Source: Intoshia linei
Taxonomy: Eukaryota; Orthonectida; Rhopaluridae
Reading direction: 5' to 3'
DNA: 42,795 bases
NCBI GenBank assembly: GCA_001642005.1
Contig: LWCA01000186.1
Location: 1 to 42,795 of the forward strand
The stretch's first letter is position 1. The number at the start of each line of letters is the position of its first letter. Below the pieces are notes generated by a model. It was given only the letters and a program-made list of their open reading frames with translations, did no database searches and was not told the origin of the DNA. Both the position numbers and the translations under genes were made by a program. Of this stretch, positions 1 to 12,200 are shown one piece after another.

Positions 1-470
1 TAATTTCATTTCAGTCATAATATGATTTAAATTCTGTTTAAAGTTTTGTATTCCACTAACATCGGCCGATAATGACTCGCCGGTGCAATGCCTTAAAATT
101 ATATCATGTCTTTTTTGAAGTTATATAGCCATCCTATGCTAGCACTAAACGACTGTGCTGGATAAAAAATATGAAAATATTTTACTTTCTCAGTAATTAT
201 TAAATCATTAGTCGATAGAGATCGACATCTCTCTATGAACCAATAGAATAAGGCTTCCTCCATCTTTGGAAAGATACAGCTTTTCAAGTTTTTACCCGTT
301 TTGATTCAGCTATATGAGTATTTTAAGGAGTCGTTCAATTTAATTCGATTTTTCTTAATATAATATATTGTTCCTCTTGATACACCATATTGCAGTGATA
401 TTTGAGAGTTTTATTCCATTGTCGATTTGATTTAAGATTTCTATTTTTTGATACGTTTAAATGCATGTTA
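1..470 (-). pseudogene. Tigger/pogo transposase remnant (CENP-B-type DNA-binding region)
   Basis: Read on the minus strand, this stretch encodes the N-terminal DNA-binding part of a Tigger/pogo-family transposase, broken into three frames. The first helix-turn-helix gives KIEILNQIDNG, then YGVSRGTIYYIKK in another frame. The CENP-B-type second domain follows as FPKMEEALFYWFIE and FSASIGWLYNFKK. After a further frameshift near position 104 comes the hallmark CTGESLSADVSG, running off the window edge. At least two frameshifts and an in-frame stop show it is dead. It is a remnant, not a host gene. The family call is confident because motif order and spacing match the Tigger/jerky/CENP-B family; the extent beyond the window is unknown. 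Confidence 0.8.
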
Positions 471-769
471 AGATATTAGTTAATAAATTATTTAAATTTA
501 AATATGGACGGAAATATAATTAACGATAACGCAATTTGCACAAACAAAAATTAAAACAATAACTTTACTGTACAAATTAAAAATTTTTCAAAAACTTAAA
601 AAATGAAGTTCAGATTTTGTATAATAATCGCGAATAATTTGGCTTTATCTTGGTATTAGATACACAGAATTGGTTGACATGACTTAAATTTAATCATATG
701 GACCAAATTTTTTTTTCTTCAGAATATGAAGAAAATTTACGATTTGAGATTTAATTGGTAATACAACAT

Positions 770-1189
770 TTCTTGATTCTAAAATCCTCATTATTTGATG
801 AGGTTTTTTACTTTCTTCGTTAAATAAATTAGAAATAATGTCTTTCAATTAATTTGTTAAACCTAATTGTGGTTTAATGTTTATGCTCACAAATTGAGTC
901 ATATATATTGATACATCCATATTTTCAGAGTGGTACAACAAATATTTAGTAGTTGGACATGCGTCAGGTCCTCTCCTCACAGATTCATTACAATAATAAA
1001 ATATTTTATAACCCTCATGTGAATTATTACGGTTTTTAATTTTCCAATGTATTTTTTGCTTGTGTCAGATGCATACTTTTTATTCAATATATAAAATTTT
1101 CCTTTTCCTCTGATATTATTGTGTTCATCAATTTCTCTATCTGGTGATAAATCATAATTTGAACAATCAGAAAGCATACGATAATACAA
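770..1189 (-). pseudogene. Possible MULE/FLYWCH-type transposon coding remnant
   Basis: On the minus strand an opening segment (KYASDTSKKYIGKLK) is followed in another frame by RRGPDACPTTKYLLYHSEN and then, after a stop, by FNEESKKPHQIMRIL. A Cys-Pro zinc-binding start, a short beta-rich stretch and a downstream 'K-P-x-x-I' helix resemble the N-terminal region of MULE/FLYWCH-type transposases. Frames are broken, so it is not functional. The family call is inference from pattern only and could be wrong; the reading frames themselves are directly visible. Confidence 0.4.
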
Positions 1190-1329
1190 ATATAATAAGT
1201 TATAAAAAAGTTTATTTTATTGATGCAAAAATTCTAAATTAATTGACGCTTTATAATATTCAATTGCTAAGTGAAATAAGTTCTATTTTAAATAAATTAA
1301 GTGCTAAATGTCGAAATTAAATGACGCTT

Positions 1330-1740
1330 TAATTTTATTTCAATAATTTTTTATTCTCTCCATTTCATTCAAATACAAATCATCAATTTTATTTCTGCAA
1401 TTGCTTTCAGATGGCATAATTATTCCCTTTTTTTAAATATTGTTCTTAACTCGACGTTATTTAACCTTTTAGAGGTATATCCGCAGATAGAATTGCTTCC
1501 GCCATTTCTGTTGCAAAGTCATTCGATGTTTTAATTGAACTTGAATACTGACAATATGCATAAAACTCTTATTTTTTGCTAATTTGCGGTGTAATTAAAC
1601 AAAATTTAATTTTGTAAAAGTAACATTACAACATTTTATACAAAGTAAATTGTTGTCATTCTTAGTAAATTCACTAAGGTAAAGTTTGGTAATATTGTAA
1701 ATTGTTTCATATTTAGATTTCGCATATTTTGCCATGCTTA
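1330..1740 (-). pseudogene. hAT transposase remnant (BED finger plus N-terminal domain)
   Basis: The minus strand carries a degenerate BED-type zinc finger (LLCIKCCNVTFTK, then a His-rich tail), then in shifted frames NDFATEMAEAILSADIPL with KRLNNVELRTIFKK, and then MPSESNCRNKIDDLYLNEM. The order 'finger, A-I-L-S-A-D-I-P-L, L-N-N, P-S-E-S, R' is typical of hAT elements related to CGGBP1 and several ZBED genes. Frameshifts and a stop separate the pieces, so it is a fossil. The 300 bp between it and the first gene (1741-2042) show nothing I can support. Confidence 0.65.
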
Positions 1741-2042
1741 AAAAAATATTAATCATATAAAAGTATTGCTAAATTACCTATATTGTGAATAGAAATAAGT
1801 TAAGAATAAATAAAAACTGCTGTTAGTGAGTGATATAAAAATTAATAATAAGTTTATTTATTACACTCATGCATAAAATAAAAGTACAAAACACAGCGAA
1901 ATTATATAAAACAAAATTAATGTTTGAAAATATAATTGAACTTTTGAAAATATTATTTTAACTTTATTAACGCTATTAACTTAATCAAATTTTAATTAGC
2001 CAATTAATACACGTAAAATTATTATCATTGTCATTGATGCGT

Positions 2043-5000
2043 ATGAACATATTAAAATTTGCCCTAGTTAAAAAATAAATGCACTACTTATTACGCATCA
2101 ATGTAGAAATGCCCATCTATTATTATTTATTTGTTAATTATATTATTTAGTTTTTCTCAGAAAGCTGAAGCCATTAGTTGTGATGAACTTGTTTTAAACA
2201 TTTCTAGTTTTCCAGAGCTATATCAATCTTTTTCTCCAATACAACTCGGCCACTACATACGTAGTTTAATTAAAAGAAAGACTCATTGTGATGCCTCTAT
2301 TGGAATTTGTTTTTTTATTTTTTGATGAATTCAATTATATTTTAGCACATTCAATTTTAGCTGCTCGAATTTGCGCTAAATATGCTAAACCCAACAATTG
2401 TATTTATATGGATGATGAAAAATTTAAAAATTTCATTTTTTCTCAAAAATTATCTATTATTCCACGTATGTACTTAATTTTAATGATTCTATTGTATATA
2501 ATTATAAAAAAACTTAGATATAAATAAGAATATTGTAAATGCATTGTCCGAATTTTCTTTGTATACCTGTGGCGACATATCTTCCAAATCGATAATAGAA
2601 CTTTGTGAAATGTTAAAAATTTCCAATACTAATAAAAGTCTAAATTATTTGATTAAATCTTCAAAAGGAATGTGTGATAAATTGATAAAAAGTTGTTATG
2701 ATCCAAAGTCAATATCTGTTTGTATCAATTACGCTGTCAGGTTAAGTAATGTAATATATTATTTTTTAAATTATTATTAGTATACCTTGTATAGACTAGC
2801 GATTTGGAAAAAATAACTTATGATATTGCCAATCAAGTTTTGAGTCGATTAAAAAAAATTTCAAAACAATTTAAATCTATTAACATCTCTTTGAAAATAA
2901 GACATCCTGATGCACCCATTGAGCCACAAAAATATATGGGTAAATATTTTGCATTTTATTTTATATTTTTCAAGGTTGTGGACATTGCAATACAGTGTAC
3001 AAAAAAATGGTTTTGATAAACTTTACAAGTGATTTATCTATATTACATAAAAAAAGTTTTGACATGATTAATCAGCTAACGACACAAATTGGTGATATTC
3101 GAGGTGTATTTATAGTTTAATCTAGTTTTATATTATTCGGTTAGATCACATTATGTGTTTCTGATTTTAAAAATCACAAAACAAAAAAATCTAATGATAT
3201 AATTACAATGTTGAAAAACGCTAAACCGAGACCAAAATATGAGTAATTTTTTTAATAAAATCTTTTATTAAAAACTTTAGTAATGATTCTTTACCAAATT
3301 GTCATGTAATAGATAAAAGGAATCAACAGTATCAGTTTGTAACTTTGTTATCAGCACCTAAACCAAAAATACGCAAAAGGAAGATTAAATTACACGTAAT
3401 TTAATCTTTTTTATTTTCTTAATCATCCTTAGTGTGTCTATTTTAGCCAAACCAAATGAAAATTGATGATTGTTTCAAGGCTGTTGTAATTTTTATTAAT
3501 TATTTTTATGTGTATTTGTAGAATCAGAAATATGAAGAAAAGGATTTAGCTGAACTAGAAATAACTCCAACTACACCATTCATTAATTTTGATGTTGATT
3601 TTTGGTTAAACCAAGGTAGTAATGTTTAATTCAGTTGTGGTTTCCTATTGGGGTGACAATTTTCTTTAATATAGGCACATCTCATTTTGAATGTTTATGA
3701 AATTAATTTTAGGAACCGCTTTTTGTTGGGTAGAGTAAGTGTAGTTATAATGAAACCAATCAACTGGTATTCATTGGTATTTGTATTAATTTTTATTATT
3801 TAGAATTTAATAAATTTTTGAATTTATTCAAAAAAAGATTAACAATCTGTACAAAAAGTGATTTATTTATGATTTACAACTTTACAATATTTATTTTACA
3901 GTAAATTTAATTGATATAATATAATTCATGGTTTCCCAAAATGGGATATGTGAAAATTATAAACATTACGAATTAATAAAAATTATATACTAAGAGTAGC
4001 TAAAGTTTATTTTTTTGGCCCTATTTGCAATATATAAATTTCATGAACCCCTAATAATTATTGAAATGTATTGTGTAATTAATATTTTTGATTAATAATA
4101 ATTTTTCAATAAATTTTTAACTTATTACCTTTCACAAATGTTGTTAATTTTTCACTTTGTAAAAAACCAATTAATTGCAATATCATATTATACTTGATTA
4201 CTATTATCAGTATCAATGTTTAAATAACATTTTTTCCTAGTTATAGTCGAACTGTTGGTCCAGGTCAGATGAAAATTATAGGTTTCCTGTATTAATAATA
4301 ATAACTTGTAATTATGATTATGTTGTGATAATTTAAACTAAAATATTTCAACATTTTTTTGATTTTACATATTTTTGAGTGTTCATTAATGTTATCCTTA
4401 CATATAAAGTAAAAGTGTGTGCCTGGTAAACTTTTATTGAGAAAACTGATAGTCCCATAAATTTCAGAAGCATAAAATCTTTTAAATTTTTTCCGATGCA
4501 GAAAGTAAGATAAATTCAAAATTTTACAGTTTCTGGGCTAAAACTCCAAATTAAACCACAATTTTGAAAAATGTAAAAAATCATTAATAAATACTAATAC
4601 ATTTATTTCCAGTTAATGTATACAAAAAATTTACGCTTTAACTGCTAAAAAAGAAATTTACTCTTTTTTCAGAAATTATTTATATTAGAGTTAATTAACA
4701 TAAAAAATATTAAATAATTATAATTAATGGTCGTAAAATTAAAAAAAAGAAGAGTGTTATGATAGTTTATTCCATATTATATTTTATATAGCGAAAAAAA
4801 TTCGACCTCAAAAGTCAACGTATTTTTGGTGAAAGATGACTTAATATTTTATCAACAAATATTTTTTAATATTCATTCTACAATTTCAAGAACCTTCAAT
4901 GCCTGAAACCCTTTTTCTGGGGATTCGACGAAATTTTGGTAAACTATGGCCTCATTTCGTTCATCATTATATTCTTGACTCATGACTATTTTGGGTGTTA

Positions 5001-5198
5001 AATTTAAAATGTCAAGTTTTCAAAAAATTTTTAGGTAATTATAGGTGATTATAGTTATATATACATTAATATACTCTACATTTTAGAGAAATGAAACTTA
5101 TGTCACCATCATATACTGAAAACAAGCAAGAAATATTAAAAATTGTGCAATTATACACAGAAAAACATGACTGTTGGTTTTATTTTCCAAATATATAA
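2043..5198 (+). CDS. Unrecognised secreted cysteine-rich protein, 441 aa, 12 exons
   Basis: I do not recognise this family. Exons: 2043-2066, 2107-2308, 2346-2465, 2518-2750, 2795-2939, 2975-3114, 3145-3242, 3281-3395, 3522-3615, 3713-3734, 4241-4263, 5089-5198. All junctions are GT..AG and phases agree throughout, giving 441 codons plus TAA, which strongly supports one gene. The start is chosen because it yields a clean signal peptide (MNILKFALKCPS, then a hydrophobic core ending QKAEA). The mature part has more than a dozen cysteines, including a C-x2-C pair (MGCGHCNTVYKK), many N-x-S/T sites, a basic stretch (KPKIRKRKIK) and two late aromatic Cys motifs (GTAFCWVDYS, KHDCWFYF). There is no later membrane helix, so it is probably secreted or luminal. 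The last two junctions, around a 23-nt exon and an 825-nt intron, are the least certain. Confidence 0.7.
4640..4780. repeat. Dispersed repeat in intron 11 of the secreted-protein gene
   Basis: This block inside the 825-nt intron resembles 11490-11610 in a DNAJC13 intron: both run through a 'TTTACTC-T-run-GAAATTATTT' segment to 'GATAGTTTATTCC'. It is a copy of a dispersed non-coding repeat, probably of DNA-transposon origin. No ends were found. Confidence 0.5.
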
Positions 5199-5298
5199 TA
5201 CAAAAAAATGTACATTTGTAAATTAAACTTGTCCTATTTTATGTATGCATATTAACTTTATTTCACTAAATGAAGATATTAATGACTGGTAAGTTAAA

Positions 5299-5431
5299 AT
5301 TTAAATCAGGGATGATCCACCCATTTCTACTCTCACCCACTAATCAAAATTTTCGGTCTGAAATCTCCTTTAGAATTTTGCATATACACTAAACATGTCA
5401 AATCATGCGTCCATTAAACCCTGATTTAAAT
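5299..5431. repeat. 13-bp inverted repeat bracketing the PGPEP1 upstream region
   Basis: ATTTAAATCAGGG at 5299-5311 is matched by its exact reverse complement at 5419-5431. They enclose 107 bp, and the right arm overlaps the PGPEP1 start codon at 5430. It could be a small MITE or a cruciform-capable promoter element. The intergenic stretch 5199-5429 contains no other feature I can support. Confidence 0.6.
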
Positions 5432-6136
5432 GATGAATGATATAATCCAATTAAAAGGTTTCGGTCTATTCAACGACATTGAATACAATTCAAGTTGGGA
5501 AAGTGTTAATCTAGTAAAAAGCCTAGAAAATATTGAAATTACAAAAAAAAAGTTAACAGTAAACTATCAAGAAGCAAACACGGACATTCAAAGTACACTA
5601 TTGAACTCAAACCTCAAAGTAAAATTGAAAAAACTAGAAATTAAAAAGTAATTTTTTTAGATAATAATACTGTGTGGTGTAGATTGCAATAACACTGTAT
5701 TACCCGATAGCAAAACACCGTACCACATTGACATTGAATCTAGAGCTTTTGCTTCAGGTTATACCCCTGACAATAGTAGAAACTGCCCAGATTTTAATTT
5801 AGAACACATGCACGATGAATATCTAAATTCCAAATTTGATATTGACAAACTTGTCTATGACGCCAACTCAGAATCTGATGAAAATGTATCATTTTACAAA
5901 TCTACTGATCCGGGCAGGTACTAAAATTTTAAACCAATTTAAATGTTAATAAAAAATTCAGATATCTCTGCGGATATTCATATTACCAATCTTTATCAAT
6001 CAATCCAAATTCAATATTTGTCCATCTACCACACGTACTTTGTCATGATGTGATAAAAAGAAATGAAATATACCAAAAATTTGCAGATGCTTTGCAAATT
6101 CTTGCTCTAAATTTATACATGTCTTTGACTGAATAA
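5430..6136 (+). CDS. PGPEP1: Pyroglutamyl-peptidase I, 206 aa, 3 exons
   Basis: Cytosolic cysteine peptidase (family C15) that removes N-terminal pyroglutamate from peptides. Exons 5430-5618, 5661-5917 and 5962-6136 join in phase to 206 aa, against about 209 in vertebrates. The N-terminal strand is LKGFGLFNDIEYNSSWESV, matching the family 'TGFGPF..NxSW' start. All three catalytic residues are visible: Glu in HIDIESRAF, Cys in GRYLCGYSYYQSL and His in IFVHLPH. The first intron (42 nt) is required because an unspliced reading meets two stops just before the core strand IIILCGV. Two adjacent ATGs (5430, 5433) could start it. The stop lies 106 bp before the DNAJC13 start, on the same strand. Confidence 0.93.
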
Positions 6137-6242
6137 AATCATTTTATCATGGAAATAAATGTTAAAGTTAAGTTTTCGTTTACATAGAATAAATAGTGAG
6201 GACAAAATAATTAATAACGTTACTATTATGGAAATATAAATC

Positions 6243-9200
6243 ATGTCATTCAAATCTAATCTATACAGTTCAAGCTTTTTATTGATTAAACATTCATGGA
6301 AAGGGAGGTACATTTTATTAAAAATTTGAATTTTTTAAAAATTTTTAATTTTTTAATGTCATAGATATTCGCGAATAGTCAACATTTCTGAAGAAGGATT
6401 AACATCTTATCAACCCACAACGTTCGAAACAACCAACATTGTATTTTTGTTTATTTTGCGTTTTAATGATTTTTAGTGGCCTTTTTCTGAAATTGCTGGA
6501 GTAGAAATCTCAAAAACTACCAACGAGTTTAATTTAATTATTAAAAAAGCCAGAAAAACTGAATCTCTTAAATTTGCATCAGAATATAGAGATGAATTTT
6601 TAGCATTATTACTCACACATAGTGGCCAATTTTGTAGTGATGTTGAAAAGACTGAATTGGTTTATTAATTTTTTTTTATATAACAATATTTAGCGATATT
6701 CTGCATCCAAATTTGGATGGAAAGAGAGATACCATCATGTAATCTTAACTATTGATCGAGCTACCGTATACCAAACTCATTCTGTTAAAAATCAAATACT
6801 TGCATCGTATCATTATTACACCATCAATGAAATTTGTTTCATAAACAACAGCTTGGAAGCTTTTGCTCTCGTCGAAAATAAATTTGGACGAATGCATTTA
6901 TTTTCATCACCTAAAAGAAAAGAAATTATCAATCACATTGTCGGTAGAGCTGCTCAATTGGGTCAAAAAATTAAAGTTAATAGAGAAATTACAGTCGACT
7001 TTTTTTTGGACAATAAATTCGGCATTTATAGTGACGACAATTCAATGACGTCATTAATTGAATTTAATGTTGAAAAAATTGGACTAAATTGTCGTCGAAC
7101 CATTTTAGGACCTATAGAAAGAATATTATGTCTTGCTGAAAAGACTCTTATTGAAAGAGATAAAAATACTTATTCAGCTATAACCGTAAAACCACTTATT
7201 GAAATTTATGCCATTATTCAACATATTGAAAACAGCCAAATGATTACCCTTGAGTACATTTATGGTCAGAGACGGTCGTATTACACTACCGAACGAGACG
7301 AATTGATTTGTTCACTTTTAGACGGCGTCCGCGGTGCCGGAAATAAAAATGTTTGTGTTAAAACAGAACTTACCCATTCTCTGTATAGAATGTGTCCCAT
7401 GTATTCTCAAATTGATGATGAAATGGAGTGTAATTTATTGAAAGGATTTATGGCTATGGACGAAAATTTTAATTTTTTTAGATTTTTACAACGTTTTAAT
7501 GCAAATATAGCTTACAGTGGTCTGAATTGCACCGTTGTTGAAGAAAAATGGTTTGGTGTCAATAAAGACAAACTTATTAATAAAGCTCTAGAAGTACTTA
7601 TCGAATATTCCACTACAAATTGCCCTTCAGCTGATTTAGAGCTTATTTTTCAAGCTATGCGAAGATTAATTGCTTCAAAATCTGGATATACAGCTTTCAC
7701 TGATTTACCAAAAATGAGATCTAGTGTGGGCGGCTCGATAATGTATGCAATGTCTGTTGATAAATGTGTTTTGCATTCCGCTATAGAAATGATGAATGCC
7801 CTAATGCAACCCATGCATGATAATTATGAATTGTACCAAGAACAGTTAAACAAAGTTTCCATTACGTCGAATGTCAAGTTTGTGACTTTGATTGTTGATA
7901 AATTGGTTGAAAGTGTAGAAAATAATCATTGTTTGATAATTTTAAGTATATTGGATTTTGTAACATATATAATTTGTTTCCCGTATTCTGAAACCACCGA
8001 ACAGGTTACTTTTGATTTGGTAATAGAATTGTTGGCCAAAGAAGCGAGAATACTGTTTAAATTATTTCAAAGTGCTTCTCCTGCCATTGTGAAGGGGGCT
8101 GGATTAATATTAAAAGCTATGGTTGAAGAAGGGAGCAATTTAGTGGCTCAAAATATTCAAAGATTATCTCTATCTGAGGGAGCACTCATTCGGCATGTTT
8201 ATAACGCATTTTTTTTAGTTACTAATGACGGTAGAAGACTGGCATTAAGACAAATTAGTAGATATTTGCTGTCTGTCTGGTACGCTGGGTCTAAAGAAGC
8301 TTTAAATTTGTTTAAAAGGATACTCCCCGCCGGTTTGTTGCAATATTTAACCTCTTCAGAACGTCCTTCTTTTGAAGATATTGATCGTATTGGGACAAGA
8401 CAAAATAAAGGAAAAGAAATGGTTAGTAAAGGACCTAAATTTTATGAAGAGTTAGATAAAAAAGTCAGCGCGTATTTGTTACACTGGAGAGAGCGTGTAG
8501 GATTACCATACATTACAAAAAATACTAGAGCCAACGACCCACGTGTTGCGAAACTACGAATCCGTAAAACTATTAAAAATATAAAGGAAAATTGGGAAAT
8601 GCTATTTTATCAATTTTCCAATGACCATTCTAAACCAAACTTAATTTGGAATTATAAAACGAGGGATGAAATGCGTAGGTCTATTGAAGAAGAATTATCA
8701 TTATTCAACGTGTCTCTTAGTTTAAGTAATAATGTCAATATTGCCTGGAATCACCAAGAATTTATGGTAAATTATCCATCACTAGCTGACGAAGTCATGA
8801 TTAATGATTATTATCTCCGTCTCATATTGGACAGTAATACTGCAAGTGATTTTACTGACACGGGCAAATCTATTCAGTTTTTTAATGATCTTTATCATCG
8901 TTTTTTAATTACATCAAATTCTGAAATGAAATCTTTGTGTCTTAAATCTATGGTTGTAGTATATCAAAAATGCCACGAGACTATTGGAAAATTCAACGAC
9001 ACTAAATTTATTGTTTTAATGTTGCAAAAATGCACAAACGCCAAAGAACGAGATGAATTAATCATTTTTATGGAAACACTCATTCTTAATAATGAAAATG
9101 CTCAAGAAATTATCAAAGCAAAGGGAATATCTATACTTATCGACATTCTCCCATTGGCTCATTTACACGTTAATAGGGCTGTTTTGCCTACTACAATACA

Positions 9201-12200
9201 AGCTATAACATCGTGCGCAAAAGAAGACTCTGAAGGATTCAAAGATTGGTACTATTCTGACGAAAATAAAAAAATTCATGGTCCATATTCGATTAAAGAA
9301 ATTAAAGAAATATACCTAGACGGTGAAATTGACAAGAAAACAATTTGCTGGGCTCAAGGTCTAGATGGGTGGAAGCCTTTGTTATCTATAGCTTTTTTGA
9401 AATGGACGGTCGTTTGTGACCATATAGGAAATTTAACTTATTCAGAACTGGCGGAGCATATTTTAAACATTCTTATCGGAATCTGTAATTTTTATCCAAA
9501 CAGAAATTTCGACAATTCAATTATTAGACCAATGGCTAAAATTCGCATGATTTTGTCTCATAATCTCATTTTACCTCATATCATTCAACTTATACTCACA
9601 TTCGATCCAACCATTATTGAAAAATTGGCAGTTCTTTTATTATTGTTAATGCAAGACAATCCACATTTATCTCGTCTCTATCTTACCGGAGTTTTCTTTT
9701 TTCTTTTAATGTATACTGGATCGAATTTATTGCCAATATCCAACTTTTTAAAGTACACTCATACTAAACAATCTTTCCGGTTTCATTCTGGAGAAAGTAG
9801 TTTCATTCGAAAAAGCATACTATCTCCCATGCTACCTGAAGCCATGATTTGGTGCATGGAAAATTATGATTCTCAAGAGTTTTCGAAAATTTTTATTGGA
9901 GAGTTCAATACTCCGGAATTTATTTGGAATACTGAAATGAGACGACTTTTGATTATGAAAATTTCACAGCATATGGGGGAATTTATCCCGCGGATTGTTG
10001 CCAATACGCATATTCTTTATCAATATTTACCTATGAATCGTATTGAATATCCTCAGTTGGAAGGAGAAGTATTTTGTAATATATATTATTTACGACACCT
10101 TACAAATGAAAAGTTTCGAGATACCTGGGATATTAAGGATCCTGTAATTTTTATTTATTTGTTTATTTATTGTTGGATTTTACGAATTTTACACGGATAT
10201 TTGGTTAGGCAGTTGAATTTAATCAATTGATTAAAATTTATGAAAATTAGTCATTTAACTAACATTAATGTACATCAGGGATTCCCAAAATCATTTTGTC
10301 TGTCGCCCCTTTTAAAAAAATTTTACTTAGGTTGTTATTTATTAAATATTATTATTATTAGTAATTAAATTTGTTCATTGTTAAATTAAATTAAATTAGA
10401 CAATTTAACAATTATTCCGCAATTATTGATTTGACGCGAAACTATATTTTACATAATCTTTACTAAGGATTCGTTACTTATATAATATGTTACGCAATTT
10501 TTGTTTGTGTGTGTGTGTTTTACTTTATTGAAATAACTACCAGTCTTAGAATTGTATAAAGTCCACATTTCAATTGCAGTTTTTTACTGGACATATAAGA
10601 TAAATTTCAACCTTCCAAACTCATATCTTACGGGTCAAAAACCCCAATTGTCCCTTTTTTTGAAAATTAAACCAGTTGGAGAACTTAAAAAAATATATAC
10701 GCTGATACGGAAGTTAAAATCATAAACATTATCATAAATATAAATTTAAAAAAATTATATCTTCAGGGCCAAAATCCCAAATTACCCTTCTTTTTATAAT
10801 GAAAACAGCCCTAGAATTTAAAAAAATTTCAATCAGAATAAGTGATGACTTCACAGTCAAAAAAGCATTTTAGTATTCATATATTTTTTTTCCGAAATAT
10901 TTTATTAAAACAAAAAATGTGAAATAATTAACGGTCTGAAAATTAAAAAATAGATAATTCTGATACGAAACGAATTCGAATTCAATGTGAATTTATTTTT
11001 TAAGTATAATGAAAATATGCCCTCGGTAGAGTTAGGTCGTGCTTGTACGTAGTACATAACAGTCAACCTAGTATAACTATAATATTAGAGTTTTATATTT
11101 TTACAAAAATCATAGCTAATACTGTTAATTTCCAGTTAACAAACAAAAAATTTTAAACTCACAACTCACTTGAGTCAAAAAAGGAATATACAATGTACAG
11201 TAAGGTGTCTCAAAAAAATGAAAAATTATATTTTTGAACATCCTTAGGTATAATAGTAATCAAGTATAAAAAAAAATGATATTTCCAAAATATTAATGCA
11301 TTTCAACGAATATTGAAGATAGCCTGATCATTTAAAGTTTTCTATATATATACTAAATATTACAAAATTAAAACTGAACTTTATTATAATGGAAATTGGC
11401 GTTTGAGCTTATTTAATTAATAGTTATTATTTTAGTAATACTATAATTTTAAGTCCTAAGGATATTTTTTCTAAATACCCATGAAACACCTTAATGTACA
11501 GTTTACTCTTTTTTTTGGAAATTATTTCATTAACTAATTAAAAAATATTAAGAAATTATAATTATTATAATTCATGGTTGTATAATTTAAAAAAAATTTT
11601 TTGATAGTTTATTCCTTTTTTGATATTTTTCTGGTAACATGTTGTTTATGAAGATTTTTTAGGGTTGTAAGTTACAACTTGTAACTATAATTCTATTGTT
11701 AAGATTATTATTACACTTATTGTATATAATAAATTTGAAACATTTGAAACACTTTGTCGTAAAATTAAAAAGTTTTCAATAGGTAGAACTATCTCTTATT
11801 TTTACGCAATACATAACAGTCAAACTAGTTAAATTGACAATCTTAATATATTTATAATGTATGTATGTATTTTTAGGTTGCTCTATTAAAAGACGTTCTA
11901 TCTCGATGGAATATTGAACTCAATAAAAAATCACCTAAACTTTCTATTGCTATTGCACTTAAAACACTTGCATTTAATGAAAATATTATAGATTTGCCAG
12001 AAATTAATGAAATCAAAAGACAATATTATGCGTTATCCACCAAGTATCACCCAGATAAAAATCCGGAAGGTGAAGTAAGTTTTTATTAATCCTTCAGCTA
12101 AAATGAATGCAAATTTGCATTCAATATAAAAAACTTGGCGAACATTCATTTGAGCGAAATAATCATATATTTTGATAATTAATCATTTTATTGATTTTTT

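Noticed and set aside
4292-4519. 75-aa minus-strand frame in the large intron of the first gene
   Set aside because: No recognisable family; it lies in repeat-like intronic sequence.
6113-6313. Minus-strand frame encoding a 66-aa peptide with a hydrophobic helix
   Set aside because: It overlaps the end of PGPEP1 and the first exon of DNAJC13, both supported by protein homology and phase on the opposite strand.
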